The notes under the pieces were generated by a model. It saw nothing but the letters and a program-made list of their open reading frames with translations. It did not search any database and was not told the DNA's origin. This document shows, piece by piece, positions 48,135 to 58,300 of a stretch of 64,000 nucleotides of DNA (its first letter is position 1; each line of letters starts with the position of its first letter). The position numbers were made by a program, and so were the translations under genes. The stretch is from positions 3,534,001 through 3,598,000 of the forward strand of contig JACTVC010000002.1 in assembly GCA_018417955.1 (NCBI GenBank). Direction: 5' to 3'. Source of the DNA: Laccaria trichodermophora. Taxonomy: Eukaryota; Basidiomycota; Agaricomycetes; Agaricales; Hydnangiaceae.

Positions 48135-48672
48135 ATGCCCTTCCTTCTAGCACAGTTGATGTGAAGAATGCAGCCAACCAGATGGAATACTCTTTTTTTT
48201 TCAGACCTGGTTGTGATAAAGTGTTTGCTCGAGTCACCTTTGTCATAACACCCATGCACAGAAACTGGTCAAGATAGTGTTTTAGGATATTTTCTGTATA
48301 TTTACACAACGGAAGGCCAATTTTCTTGGAAGACGTAAGTGTCCTTTGTTGGAGGTACAATCTCTGCGACGTTGTCCAGGTGCTCAAATCGTGAATTCTT
48401 TTTACTCGTCCTCGCGAAATCACCCTCCCTTCGCCGCGAGCGCCCATCTCCCCGTCCTTCCCACCCCCAATCGGCGATACCTCTTTCGCAGTATGTTCAT
48501 CATGGAAATCTCCACTCCCGCCTGTAACAAACTGGCTCTTCTCGTGCCCCGTCCAGTCTCCCCCTTACCTTCAGGTTGACCGCCCATTAAGTACTGACAT
48601 TGACAGTCTGGAAGAGGGGCACAAAAGACGGTTTTGAACACGAGTACGAACAGAAGGGATGAGGAAGGGAGA
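48135..48672. other. Convergent intergenic stretch, no gene seen
   Basis: A 538-bp region between the 3' ends of GTPase 4 and cullin-1. It contains a CT-rich part near 48400-48470. Short frames here have no family motif. Confidence 0.45.
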
Positions 48673-51352
48673 TCAAGCAACATATGCGAAAGTGTCCCTG
48701 GAACCATCGACTCGTTCAATGTATTCCTTCTCCAAGAGGATTTCGATCGCTTTCTTGATGTCAGGAATCTTTGGCGCAAAGCGTTGAGAGATCTGAGAGA
48801 TGACTTCCTGGATCAAAGCCTGACTTTTGATAGTTTTTCTTGCCTTCATTATTCTACACGACAGAGCTCTATGAGATTTCCAGTAGAAGTAGATGACAGT
48901 AAGTTGACATACCGAACGATCGTAGCCTGAATGACATATTTTCTGTGCTCATCAATAGCCTTTAAAACATCCGAAGATTTAGCCTTGACTTCGGCCTTAA
49001 TTGGCTGAATCAGGTTGACACGGATCTTCTTCGACTTGAAGTCTGTTCACAAAGTAACAATCAGTCCACGAAGTTTCAAGGGATGCACAAAGAGCATACT
49101 GGGATTGAAATCGTACTGATCCTTCTCCTCGTTAATCAACACCTTCGCCTTTACCAACACAACCAGAACCTGGGTCAAGCTGTCCTTCGTAATCGAAGTA
49201 GCAGTGACCAGCTCATCCAACGAAAGCGTATCGGCTCGGTTGTACTGCAATAGTACCGCCATCTGGTATGAGCTCGTCATCAGGATGTACTGTTTATTCG
49301 TATAGTTCGTGCGCAGCTCGTTCTTGGAGTAGTTCCATAGCCAGATGAGTTTACGGCCAGAGTGCTTCGTCTGGTAATACTTCTGGAATCGGTCATAGGT
49401 GGGTACGATCTCGGTGGGGATGACAAAATCGTGTGGTGGTGGATAGAGTGGCCATAAATTGGTTCCTAAGACCATGATGCTGAAGGTGATGTCCATGTCA
49501 CCGTGGTTTTGCGACATGCGATCCTTGAATGAGTCCGTAAGACCCTTGCTCAAACTCATGTCTGAAGCCCATGTCAAAACAAAAATTCGAGAGAATGTGG
49601 GGAATTTACCCGTAAGCATGCGTTCAAGCTGGTTGGTGTACCCGAAACCGCAAGCCTCTTTGAGCTTCGAAATCATGCTGGCCTCGCTCTCGTCGGACGC
49701 AGAGACACCATGGATCAACCGTTTTGAAAGCTTGGTGGTATAGAAGGTGTGGAACACATCCTTGTCTTCCAGATATTCAAACAGAATCATCTAAAGAAAC
49801 CCCGCGTTGAGCCCGCTGGTCAAGACGTGACGACAATATAAGCGTACGACATGGTTCAAAGCACCCTCTAGGTCGTCTTCCTCTGCCATCTTGCTGTTCT
49901 TTCTCAAAAGCATGTCCAAGTACTTGGCAATAAGCTCTGGCGACTTGGTCGATGAGCCACCAGTAACAGCGTTCCGATTGACAAACTCTTGGCAGGCTTT
50001 GTCCAAACTTGCGGCGAGTCCTGCCTCGCCCTTGAAACTTATCTTTACAGTCTCCGAATTCTTGTGGTGAACCTCGAGGAGCGCAGCCACATATGCTTTG
50101 GGGTCGACTTCTGCATTCGCAGCAGCGGCGCCGGCGTGGCTAACCACCTTCTCGACAGCGGAGAGACCAGATAGTTTGAAGCGAGCTTCAAACTTTTTCC
50201 GGAGAAGTTCCAAACCTTCTTGAAACCTTGAAAGAAGCGTATACATACGTTGCACATCTTCATCCTTATGGGAGTCGAGCAACGGTTGGAAGCTTTCCCA
50301 TATCAAGTCGGAGTGCTCGCGAATCAGGACCGCTTCACATTTGCTGACAAGCTCTTTTCGCGTCTCGCTGTGTAGATAACGCTCAACAAGATTCTCCTCC
50401 TCTCGCAGCCAATCTTCGGCTTTCTTGAGGTAGACCGAGACCGAATTTTCAGCTAGGAAGGTCTCTGATTCCTTCTTGTAATACTGCTCCATGGCAGCGA
50501 TGAATGCCGTTTCGAATTGGTCCTTATATATATTGAGGCATTCCTTGTTAGGATCGGCGTTATCAAGGCCAAGTGATACGAATGAATCCACAACCCGCTT
50601 GATCAGACCCTGATCTACGACCTCGCCATTCCTTTGCCGTGTGATTTGACGAATTACAGCACCGGCCAGTTTCGCGTTGTCATTTTGTATGTGCGTAAAG
50701 AAATGGGTTTTCCATTGTGAGAGGGCAAGCTGCGATGTCATTAGGATGCTGTATTGTTCCCGGAAGGAGTGACGGTCACCGTGTACACCTGATACACGCC
50801 CTGCCTTCCCTCATCTCGCTCTCGCTTCACCCAGTATCGATTGAGAAATGTGAATAAACGGTTGAGATATTTGGCCCCTCTAGTGTAATTATCCCATTCT
50901 GTGGCGTAGTACCGCAGGAGGTCGACCTCTTGCAGAGTTTCAGTTTTCTGGATCACGCGTTTTTAGTCAATCATAACTGTCTTGAGCTAGTTGAAACACA
51001 CTTCAAGCATTCCTTTAAAATGCACAACAAAATATTCGCTGAGTTTGCTGTAGAGATCGGATCCAGCCAAATTAGCGCCAGCTGTGGACTACGATTCGAC
51101 AATATCAACATCACACGACGCACAAAACTCACTGTCATTGGCTTGTCGCTTTCCATGCATTTTGGTCGATGTGCAATAGTTGTAGACGGCCGAGTATAAA
51201 CTCGTATACCCTTCGAAGGACAACTCCGTCTCGAAGTTAGTCATGATGTGGTCAATGCCTTCATTCAAGAACGTCCATATCTCCTCCAGATCCGCCGTCC
51301 GGGGGGGCGTGTTCGCAAAGTCACTAGCTGGGGCTGCAGATGATGAGGTCAT
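48673..51352 (-). CDS. CUL1: Cullin-1 (SCF ubiquitin ligase scaffold)
   Basis: The scaffold of SCF ligases, binding Skp1/F-box adaptors at its N-terminus and Rbx1-E2 at its C-terminus. Start 51352 gives MTSSSAAPASDFANTPPRTA and then DLEEIWTFLNEGIDHIM. Cullin repeats include VDLLRYYATEWDNYTRGAKY and GVYQVYT, then LALSQWKTHFF. The cullin homology domain has ILFEYLEDKDVFHTFYTTKL, SKRLIHGVSASDESEASMIS and LKEACGFGYTNQLERML. The C-terminal winged helix carries IVRIMKARKTIKSQALIQEV, the neddylation site Lys in the IVR-x-MK-x-RK motif, split by an intron. It ends DTFAYVA at 48673-48675. Length is about 760-770 residues, normal for CUL1. Confidence 0.96.
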
Positions 51353-51753
51353 GATGGAAATGAGGGAGAAAGCTGTGAGAAACACGCCTGTCCACTGGTC
51401 GTCACACATACTGAGGATTATGCACCACCATTCTCACAAGTTTGGTTCACCACAATTTCGCGTCATCCAAGTGTCACCTTTTGTTTACAGAGCAACATCT
51501 TGCCATTTCTCAACAGTGTGTACAGTCGCGGGCAAACAAAGACAACAATTTCAGTAGCTTGGGAAGAAATGAATATTTTGACAATCTGACTTCAGATTCG
51601 AACTCAGGATGCGAAACTATTACATCCAAAAACACCCCTCCAAAGTTTTTCCCATGAGGGATTGGGTTGGCCAAAATTTTTGACAATTTTTGATGTTTCG
51701 TAGGGGTCTTCAACAGGTCTTGGGACCCCCCCTGGCAGGCTCCCAATGCCAGT

Positions 51754-51776
51754 GTGTAATCATGCCATGATTACAC
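51754..51776. repeat. 23-bp perfect palindrome
   Basis: Eleven-base arms GTGTAATCATG and CATGATTACAC flank a single C. It lies in the non-coding region between cullin-1 and the retrotransposon. It could be a protein-binding site or a repeat end; nothing in the sequence decides this. Confidence 0.7.
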
Positions 51777-52034
51777 CCTCCCTATCTCTGGAACTTTGCC
51801 CCCTCATACAGACCTGATCCCAATCCCATAGTCCTGGAGTTCCTCATGGGGTTTCCAAAGTGGGAGTGCTCATATAGGCCACCCCAAGGGTCTACCCCCT
51901 TGCAACTAACTTGCGGGATGCGGGCCATTGCTTCGCATGGCAATACGAGTCCTGGTTTTTTTAACCACCACCACCGTGTTTGCCTCTAAAGCTCCAATTA
52001 CGGACCATGTGAGGCAACTTCCAATTCCTGGCTG

Positions 52035-52039
52035 ATAAG
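52035..52039. repeat. Target-site duplication ATAAG, left copy
   Basis: The five bases ATAAG lie directly outside the left LTR and recur directly outside the right LTR at 63925-63929. Five bp is the standard duplication of Ty3/gypsy integrases. Confidence 0.95.
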
Positions 52040-52601
52040 TGTAGGAACCTGTTAGAGGATTAACGTCTGTTCGCGGTATCCGAGTAACAACGACGAGTGA
52101 GTCTGGCGAGCTTTCGGTGTGAAGGAGTTACTACACTGGTGTATAGACCTCTGATGAAGGTCAGATCTGAGTTAAGAGTCGAACCGATACGCGAGTAGCT
52201 ACTGATGCTCTGGATAGCCACGAGCGTAGACGTACTCTCCCTTCTCGGAAAGCCGCAGAAAGGTGTAAACGGTGATTGGAGGATGGAGAGAAAAGGGAAC
52301 CAAAGAGTTAGTTCCTGAGAGTCACGAGCTCTCAACGGTGAATCACTATGCTACTGACCTCGTTAATATATCCCTGTCACGCGTGTAGTCGAGTCGTGAA
52401 GACGATGCTCGAGTGCTGCAAGACGTTGCAAGAATATGTATAAGAAGATGATGATACTACAGGCGTGACTGCAAAAATTGTAGGTAAGCGTGACTACTGT
52501 GACCATGTGACAATTGAAGCAAAAGGCCTTCGCCTACGTTAAGTTGGGAATATAATAGTAAAGATGGATGGAGGGATCGTCCCGTAGTCCTACCCGTTAC
52601 A
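52040..52601 (-). repeat. 3' LTR (left copy)
   Basis: This 562-bp repeat runs from TGTAGGAACC to CCCGTTACA on the plus strand and is identical by eye to 63363-63924. It follows the polypurine tract in minus-strand sense. The stop codon of ORF3 falls five bases inside it. Confidence 0.97.
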
Positions 52602-55314
52602 GAGCCCCCCTATTCCCGATTTGACGTGGCCGGTACTCTTCGGGTAATTCAATATCCGCCAAACGACGTTTGTTCCAGTCCACGGGAAAGCCGTCAATGA
52701 TCTTGGAGTGTAAGCGAGTCAACATGCCTGGGACTACTTGGTTAAGGCGTTCCCGTGATCCCCTGTGGCCCCTGTTCAACCGACGAAAGTATTCGTTCCA
52801 CATTCCGGGGGTCCTGAACTTCGCAGAGCCCTGGAGGATGTCTTTTGTGATGTCGTTGAACATGTTATCCATGCGGCTGTCCCATTCTCCAGTCCAAAAG
52901 AAACAGCCTTCGTCCAGGATGTCCTTCGAGGGGTAAAGGGACTTGTCTCGGTCGCTGTCACTGCGGATGCAGCCGAAAAGTATGTCAATCTCCTGTGGAG
53001 ATATCTCGTCCGTGTACAGGAACATTGGGTGTTCGTCGTCCGAGTCAATGTATCCTCGGCGATGCAGATAGACATCCGGGGAAGGGCCTTCCATGAATTG
53101 CGCGACTAGTTCCATTCCACCCCATTTTCGTCCCAACCAGGCTACTGGACCTCCCATACCAATCAAAATCCTAGCGTGTGGCCTCCTGATGATATCGTTT
53201 ACGCGACTCATATAGTAAGCACGCAAAGCTCCTTGTGCCGTATAGGCGAATGGCGCCTCAATCGTCGAGGATGGTTTCCCTACCAGACGGTCGATGTCGG
53301 AGACTTCTTCGGGCTTAAACCTCTTGAAGTCCTCCACTTTGACGCCTATGCTGAGTGACAACCCATGGCAGACTGCTTTGAGCAGTAGCGCTGGCATTGT
53401 AGAGGCATCCGGGGAGCAAGCGGCCCAGAAGCGCAGTCTAGCTTGTGCACGGATGTCGGGAATGAGAAGATAGCCAACCTCAAGGTAGTCTGGGTTCCAT
53501 GACAAAGGTCGCTTGCTTGTCCAAGGATTGATCGTACTGACGTATTGCCCCGCCAGGTCACGTAGCTTCTCAATGAACACTGCTCGCTGACTGGGCATCG
53601 TATTTGCTGATGCCAGCGGACCCCGTTGGGGTGACGCTGATCGTCGACGTTGATCGTGATCGACAGAACTTCGGGAATGACGAGCTGCTGAGGACGCCCT
53701 GGAGCTGGAATGGCTCGATGAGGCTGACATCGCCTGAACCCAACGCGAAGCGACTGAGACTGGGGAAGTCGATTGTGGTATGGCTAGTTGAGGATGAGAA
53801 GTGGGGACCCAGTGTGGGCGAGGAAGAAGCGCCTGGGACTCCCTGGATTCCGAAGCTGCAGGGCTCCCTTGCTGATCGTCGTACGCGTCCCCCAATCGAC
53901 TGACTAAGGTAATCCGGCCTCGTTCGTCGAACTGTGCCTTCTTAGTTGGGGCGTGAACGCTTTTGAATAATTCTCTGATCTCCCGATCGCCCCGTTGGGA
54001 CTCCCTACTGATCCCTGTCCCCAATACTCCGGCTTTCTGTCCGTTGTCGAGATCCGAACGTCTGGGCTTCCAGCGCCAAATGGTAACGTAAGCGTCGCGA
54101 TCGTCCACCTCAATGTCCAGATGAAACCTGTCAGCGTAATCGCGGATAAGGAGAGGTTCCGTCAATAGCCTAGCGGACCAGCCTTCGAAGTCACATATGT
54201 ACACAATCGCCCCTGGTGGTATGTCCGAGAAGGTTGGAGAAGTCGTATGGCTTGGTGAGCGCCGTAACTGGAAAAAGTCGTCGTAAGACCTGATCGTGTC
54301 CACTTCGTCCTGAAAGCCCATCATATCATCGCCGGAAACTTCTGTCCTGTCTAATGCGCCACAGGTGTCATGGTACGCTTGAAGAATGGATGGTGATAGT
54401 CGCGTGAAGCAAGGGTAATCGTCCAGGTCTTCCTGCCAGAAGTAATAGACCGGGACGCTTTCGGCCAGTAGGTGAGCCACATTTAACGTCCTCCATTGAC
54501 TAAGTAGGTCTAACAAGATCCCTCTCTTCTTCGAGTCCCGTAACTTAAAGCTCGCGATATAGTCCACCATCCATCGTTGCAGAGGGTCCTCCCATCTGGA
54601 AACTGATGAAGACCACCAGTTCAAAAATCCGAGGTACTCGAGCGCTCGTCTTTTCGCATTGTCCATGAGCGACGCTGCGCCTCCTTCTGAGTCCCATGCA
54701 GCGGATAGTAGGAGGTAGTTGAATTTGGATGGATGGGGGGTGCCGCTCTTGAAAGGGGGGTTGGATGTGATGGCTTCTACGCATAACCATAGCCTGGACA
54801 GGGAGTCCTCCGCTTTTGCGCGAATGTCAGGATGGAAGTGGAATTTTCCATCAGAACCTTCCCATGGAGAGCTACCGCTGCTAAAATACCACGGAATAGC
54901 ATCGTTCTCGTCAGCAAAATAGTCTACAACGTTCCAAGCGTCCCAGTGATACTTATCTGAGTACCACGTGGGTTGCTTCGTCCAAGACCAGCTTGTGGGT
55001 CGCGCTGCTAGCTCGGGCAGAAGGAAAGCGCGATCTTCCAACGCTTGTTCAAAGACTGCGGAGGAGGGGATGTTGCCCGCGGACGCATTTAGAGCTACCC
55101 ATTCGCCCGCGATCGTCTTCTGTCGTCCTGAAGTCGGTACCTTGCCGTCGCCGTCCGTGTAAAGGCAGTCCATCGTTGAACAATCCACAGTGAGAAATCG
55201 AGAGAAAAGATGTAAAATGGGAAAGAGAAGAAGGAAAAAAACAAAAAAAACAAAGGAACAAGGGGGAGGAAAACAAAAACAATAACATGTGTTGTCGTCA
55301 ACCGATCGGATCAC
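52597..55314 (-). CDS. Retrotransposon ORF3, uncharacterised protein in env position
   Basis: A long sense-oriented frame between pol and the 3' LTR. The open frame reaches 55314 but the first ATG is at 55173 (MDCLYTDGDGKVPTSG), giving 858 residues; the upstream part (FVFFVFFLLLFPILHLF) is the translation of a pyrimidine-rich leader and probably not protein. I recognise no domain. It has two globular-looking parts, one with YHWDAWNVVDYFADEND and SKKRGILLDLLSQW, one with ARILIGMGGPVAWLGRKWGG and MFLYTDEISPQEIDILFGCI, joined by a Ser/Arg-rich linker near residues 460-560. No transmembrane segment, furin site or retroviral env feature appears. The stop overlaps the polypurine tract and LTR edge, so it belongs to the element. 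Similar unannotated proteins accompany basidiomycete elements, as far as I recall. Confidence 0.85.
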   Translation of the reverse strand: MIRSVDDNTCYCFCFPPPCSFVFFVFFLLLFPILHLFSRFLTVDCSTMDCLYTDGDGKVPTSGRQKTIAGEWVALNASAGNIPSSAVFEQALEDRAFLLPELAARPTSWSWTKQPTWYSDKYHWDAWNVVDYFADENDAIPWYFSSGSSPWEGSDGKFHFHPDIRAKAEDSLSRLWLCVEAITSNPPFKSGTPHPSKFNYLLLSAAWDSEGGAASLMDNAKRRALEYLGFLNWWSSSVSRWEDPLQRWMVDYIASFKLRDSKKRGILLDLLSQWRTLNVAHLLAESVPVYYFWQEDLDDYPCFTRLSPSILQAYHDTCGALDRTEVSGDDMMGFQDEVDTIRSYDDFFQLRRSPSHTTSPTFSDIPPGAIVYICDFEGWSARLLTEPLLIRDYADRFHLDIEVDDRDAYVTIWRWKPRRSDLDNGQKAGVLGTGISRESQRGDREIRELFKSVHAPTKKAQFDERGRITLVSRLGDAYDDQQGSPAASESRESQALLPRPHWVPTSHPQLAIPQSTSPVSVASRWVQAMSASSSHSSSRASSAARHSRSSVDHDQRRRSASPQRGPLASANTMPSQRAVFIEKLRDLAGQYVSTINPWTSKRPLSWNPDYLEVGYLLIPDIRAQARLRFWAACSPDASTMPALLLKAVCHGLSLSIGVKVEDFKRFKPEEVSDIDRLVGKPSSTIEAPFAYTAQGALRAYYMSRVNDIIRRPHARILIGMGGPVAWLGRKWGGMELVAQFMEGPSPDVYLHRRGYIDSDDEHPMFLYTDEISPQEIDILFGCIRSDSDRDKSLYPSKDILDEGCFFWTGEWDSRMDNMFNDITKDILQGSAKFRTPGMWNEYFRRLNRGHRGSRERLNQVVPGMLTRLHSKIIDGFPVDWNKRRLADIELPEEYRPRQIGNRGAL
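52602..52617 (-). other. Polypurine tract
   Basis: In minus-strand sense, GGGAATAGGGGGGCTC lies immediately before the 3' LTR. It is the expected primer site for plus-strand DNA synthesis. It is also coding, as the last codons of ORF3. Confidence 0.8.
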
Positions 55315-55325
55315 GATCCGATCGG
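55302..55325. repeat. 11-bp inverted repeat with 2-nt spacer between pol and ORF3
   Basis: CCGATCGGATC and GATCCGATCGG surround AC. It sits between the pol stop at 55353 and the ORF3 ATG at 55173, just ahead of a pyrimidine-rich leader in the sense of transcription. It can form a strong hairpin or bind a dimeric protein. Confidence 0.85.
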
Positions 55326-55352
55326 CGAATAATTTAACTCCGATCCCATCTA

Positions 55353-58300
55353 CTACGCCTGACTCTTATCACGAGTCTTCTTCCACTTAGAGACCACTTC
55401 TGGCGCGTTCGTCAAGGCTCGACGAGGTTCCCAAGTGTCGTAAAGTGGACTGTATCCCACCCAACGGACCAGGTACTCAAGACCTTTCTTGGTGTGCCTT
55501 TCAGCTATGATTCGCTCTACTTCATACTCTTCTTGAGCAGGTTTAGTGGTTCTTGTTTCAGGAAGGGTGTGGCGATCTCCGTATTCCGGAGGTGAGTCTT
55601 CGTACTTTTTCAGGTGTTGATAGTTGAATATCGGTAAGCCAGGATATAGGTTGCTCATCCGTAAACGATAGACATTAGGATTGATGCGTTGAATGACTTC
55701 AAATGGTCCGATCCATCTCTGAGCTAACTTTTTGCCTTCTCCTTTAGATTCGATCCACTCCAATGCGTGTGGATTCACTAGAACGCGGTCGCCCTTCACA
55801 AGGTGGGGAATCGGCTTCCGGTTCTTATTAAAAGACTTAGCTTGTTGACCTTGAGCTTTAGCGATAGCCGATCTGGCGCTGTCCCTATGCATAGCAAAAT
55901 TTTCCAAGAACGTCGCTGCCTCTGGGTTTAATGAACGTGACCCCATCTCCTCTGATCTCTTGGTCCCAATGAAGTCTAGTGGTGTTCTAGGATGGAAGCC
56001 TAGTAGCAGATGGAACGGAGTAGTCCCTGTCGAGGAGTGGACAGCGCTATTGTACGCGAATTCTAGCAAGTGCAACCAAACCGACCACTGATCTCGCTTG
56101 CCTTCTATAAAAGCGCGTAACATGGTGGTGAGCAACTTGTTAACTACCTCCGTCTGACCATCGTGCTGAGGGTGATGAGAAGAGGATAAGCTCATCTTCG
56201 TCCGTAACGCCTTGGCTACCTCCATCCAGAAGTCGCTCGACCACCGAGGGTCTCTATCTGTGATGATGCTTTCGGGAAGCCCAAACCGACATGCTATGAC
56301 CTTCACAAAGAGGAGAGCAAACCCTTCCGCGTCCAGCCCTGTAGTTGTAGGTATAAATGAAGCGTGCTTTGTGAGGCGATCAACTACCACGTAGATTGCA
56401 TTGAAGCCCTCCGACCAAGGTAAGTTGACTATAAAGTCCATCGAGATGGACTGATAAGGGCGCGATGGGATAGGATTAGGTATCAGCATCCCAAACTTGG
56501 TAAAATTTGAGGATTTCGTTTTCTGACAAACGTCACAGGATTTGCAGAATTTGACGATGTCTAACTTCATTCGTTTCCAATAGAATCTGGAACTTAGAGA
56601 ATGCCACAGGCGTTCGGGGCCTGCGTGCGCAGATTCTAAGGGGTTCTCGTGTGCTTCTTTTAGGATGAAATTCCTTTGTTCTAGTGGTACGCACAACCTA
56701 GGTTGGTAATCTTCGTTGTTGAAGAAGATCATCCCATCCTGATCGACAAAGAACCTTCTTCCTGAACCGAGCCTATCGTAGCGACTGTCATCGTCCTTTG
56801 CAATGTTTCGGAACATGGGGTCCTCCAGGTAGGATTGTCGCCATTGCTGCTTGGCATTCTCACTCATAGCCAGGTTGATAGTCGGTGGAGGGTTGACTGC
56901 TCCCCAATACTCAGCCGTCGTGTCCAAAGTATGTAACTCGTCCGACTCGACTCCGTTGTCTTCGTTTTGTAGGCTACTAGATGTCAGAATTTCTTCCGTT
57001 TCAGGTGAGTCTTTGTTTCGTGACCGCATGTTAATTAAGACTTCCTTTGGCTCGTCTAAGCAGTCCTCGATTGACCAGGCGGCAAATGTGAACGCCGCCA
57101 TTTTTGCTGCTGGTGCTACCTCTTGGCGCTCATCCAAAGTCTCTTTCGCGCGAATGGACGGCTCTTTAGTTTCCAAAGGAGAGACGTGTGCTGGGGGAGC
57201 TCTAGGTAGACGGGATAAAGGATCGACGTTGGAGTGTACTCGACCCGCCCGATGGATGATTTCTAACTTTGGAGCGTACGCAGAGAATACTGCCCCCCAT
57301 GCGGCTAGTCGACGGTTGGCGTTTTCATAGGTTCGTGCCCATTGCAGGGCGGAATGGTCGGTGATTAGAAGTATGTTTTCTCCTTCAATAAAAGGCTGGA
57401 ACTTAACCAAGCCTTCCTTCGCAGCGAGTGCTTCGCGTTCGGTTGTAGAGTATCGCGTTTCCGCGCTTTTGAAAAGACGAGACCAGTAAGCGATTACTCT
57501 CTCAACATGTACTATTGTCTCTTCGAATTCTGCAGCCCACACGTCATTGAAATCGTGGTCCTTGCAGGTCGTACTCAAACCGGAGACTAGTCGAGGAGGC
57601 GGTTGGCCGTTCTCGAACGCCTTCTTGAGACGAGCGTAGGTGCGAGTTCCTTGCAAATCCCTTACTCGTATAGGTTGAACCTGTTGCAGAGAGCAACCCA
57701 AAGCTTCGTCTGAAGCGTCTGTATAGAGTCGATATGGTGAGCCTTCTATTGGATGCCCTAGAACTGGGCTAGATTCCAGCGCTGACTTGGCTGACTGAAA
57801 GGCGTGCTCTTGTTCCACTCCCCAATGCCATTTACCCCCCTTCCGTAATAGTTGAAATAGCGGGGCACATATTGATGCATAATACGGGATAAAAGCTGAA
57901 AAATAGACCACCATTCCTAAAAAGGCTTGTAGTTGTGATAGTTTCTTCGGTCTTTCTAGTTCCATGATGGCTTTGACCTTCTCAGCGTGAGTTGACAGAC
58001 CTAGTCGTGACACCTTGTGGCCTAAGAGAAGTATGGACCCGTAAAACAAATGGCATTTCTTCGGAGATAGAGTGATCCCAGCCTTTTCGATCGCTGCTAG
58101 AACTTGGTCCAAGTGCGACAAATGTTCTTCGTAAGATTTCGAATAAATGACGATGTCGTCGATGTAGACCAAACAAAAAATCCAAAGGTACGGTGCCAAT
58201 ATGCTCTGCATCACTCGTTGAAAAATAGAAGGGCCGTTCCTGAGGCCAAAAGGTAAGCGTTTAAATTGAAATAACCCTCTGTGCGTCCTAAAAGCAGTCT

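Larger units (their letters stand above)
51353..52039. other. Upstream region of cullin-1, probable old repeat
   Basis: This 687-bp stretch holds the cullin-1 promoter near 51353-51500. The remainder, about 51600-52039, has a compositional change and a near-perfect palindrome at 51754-51776 (arms GTGTAATCATG and CATGATTACAC around one C). A repeat fragment or MITE-like remnant is possible, but no terminal inverted repeats could be paired. Confidence 0.35.

Noticed and set aside
52597..55314. ORF3 as a retroviral envelope gene
   Set aside because: Position fits, but no signal peptide after the true ATG, no internal membrane anchor and no cleavage site are seen; the hydrophobic start is the pyrimidine-rich leader.
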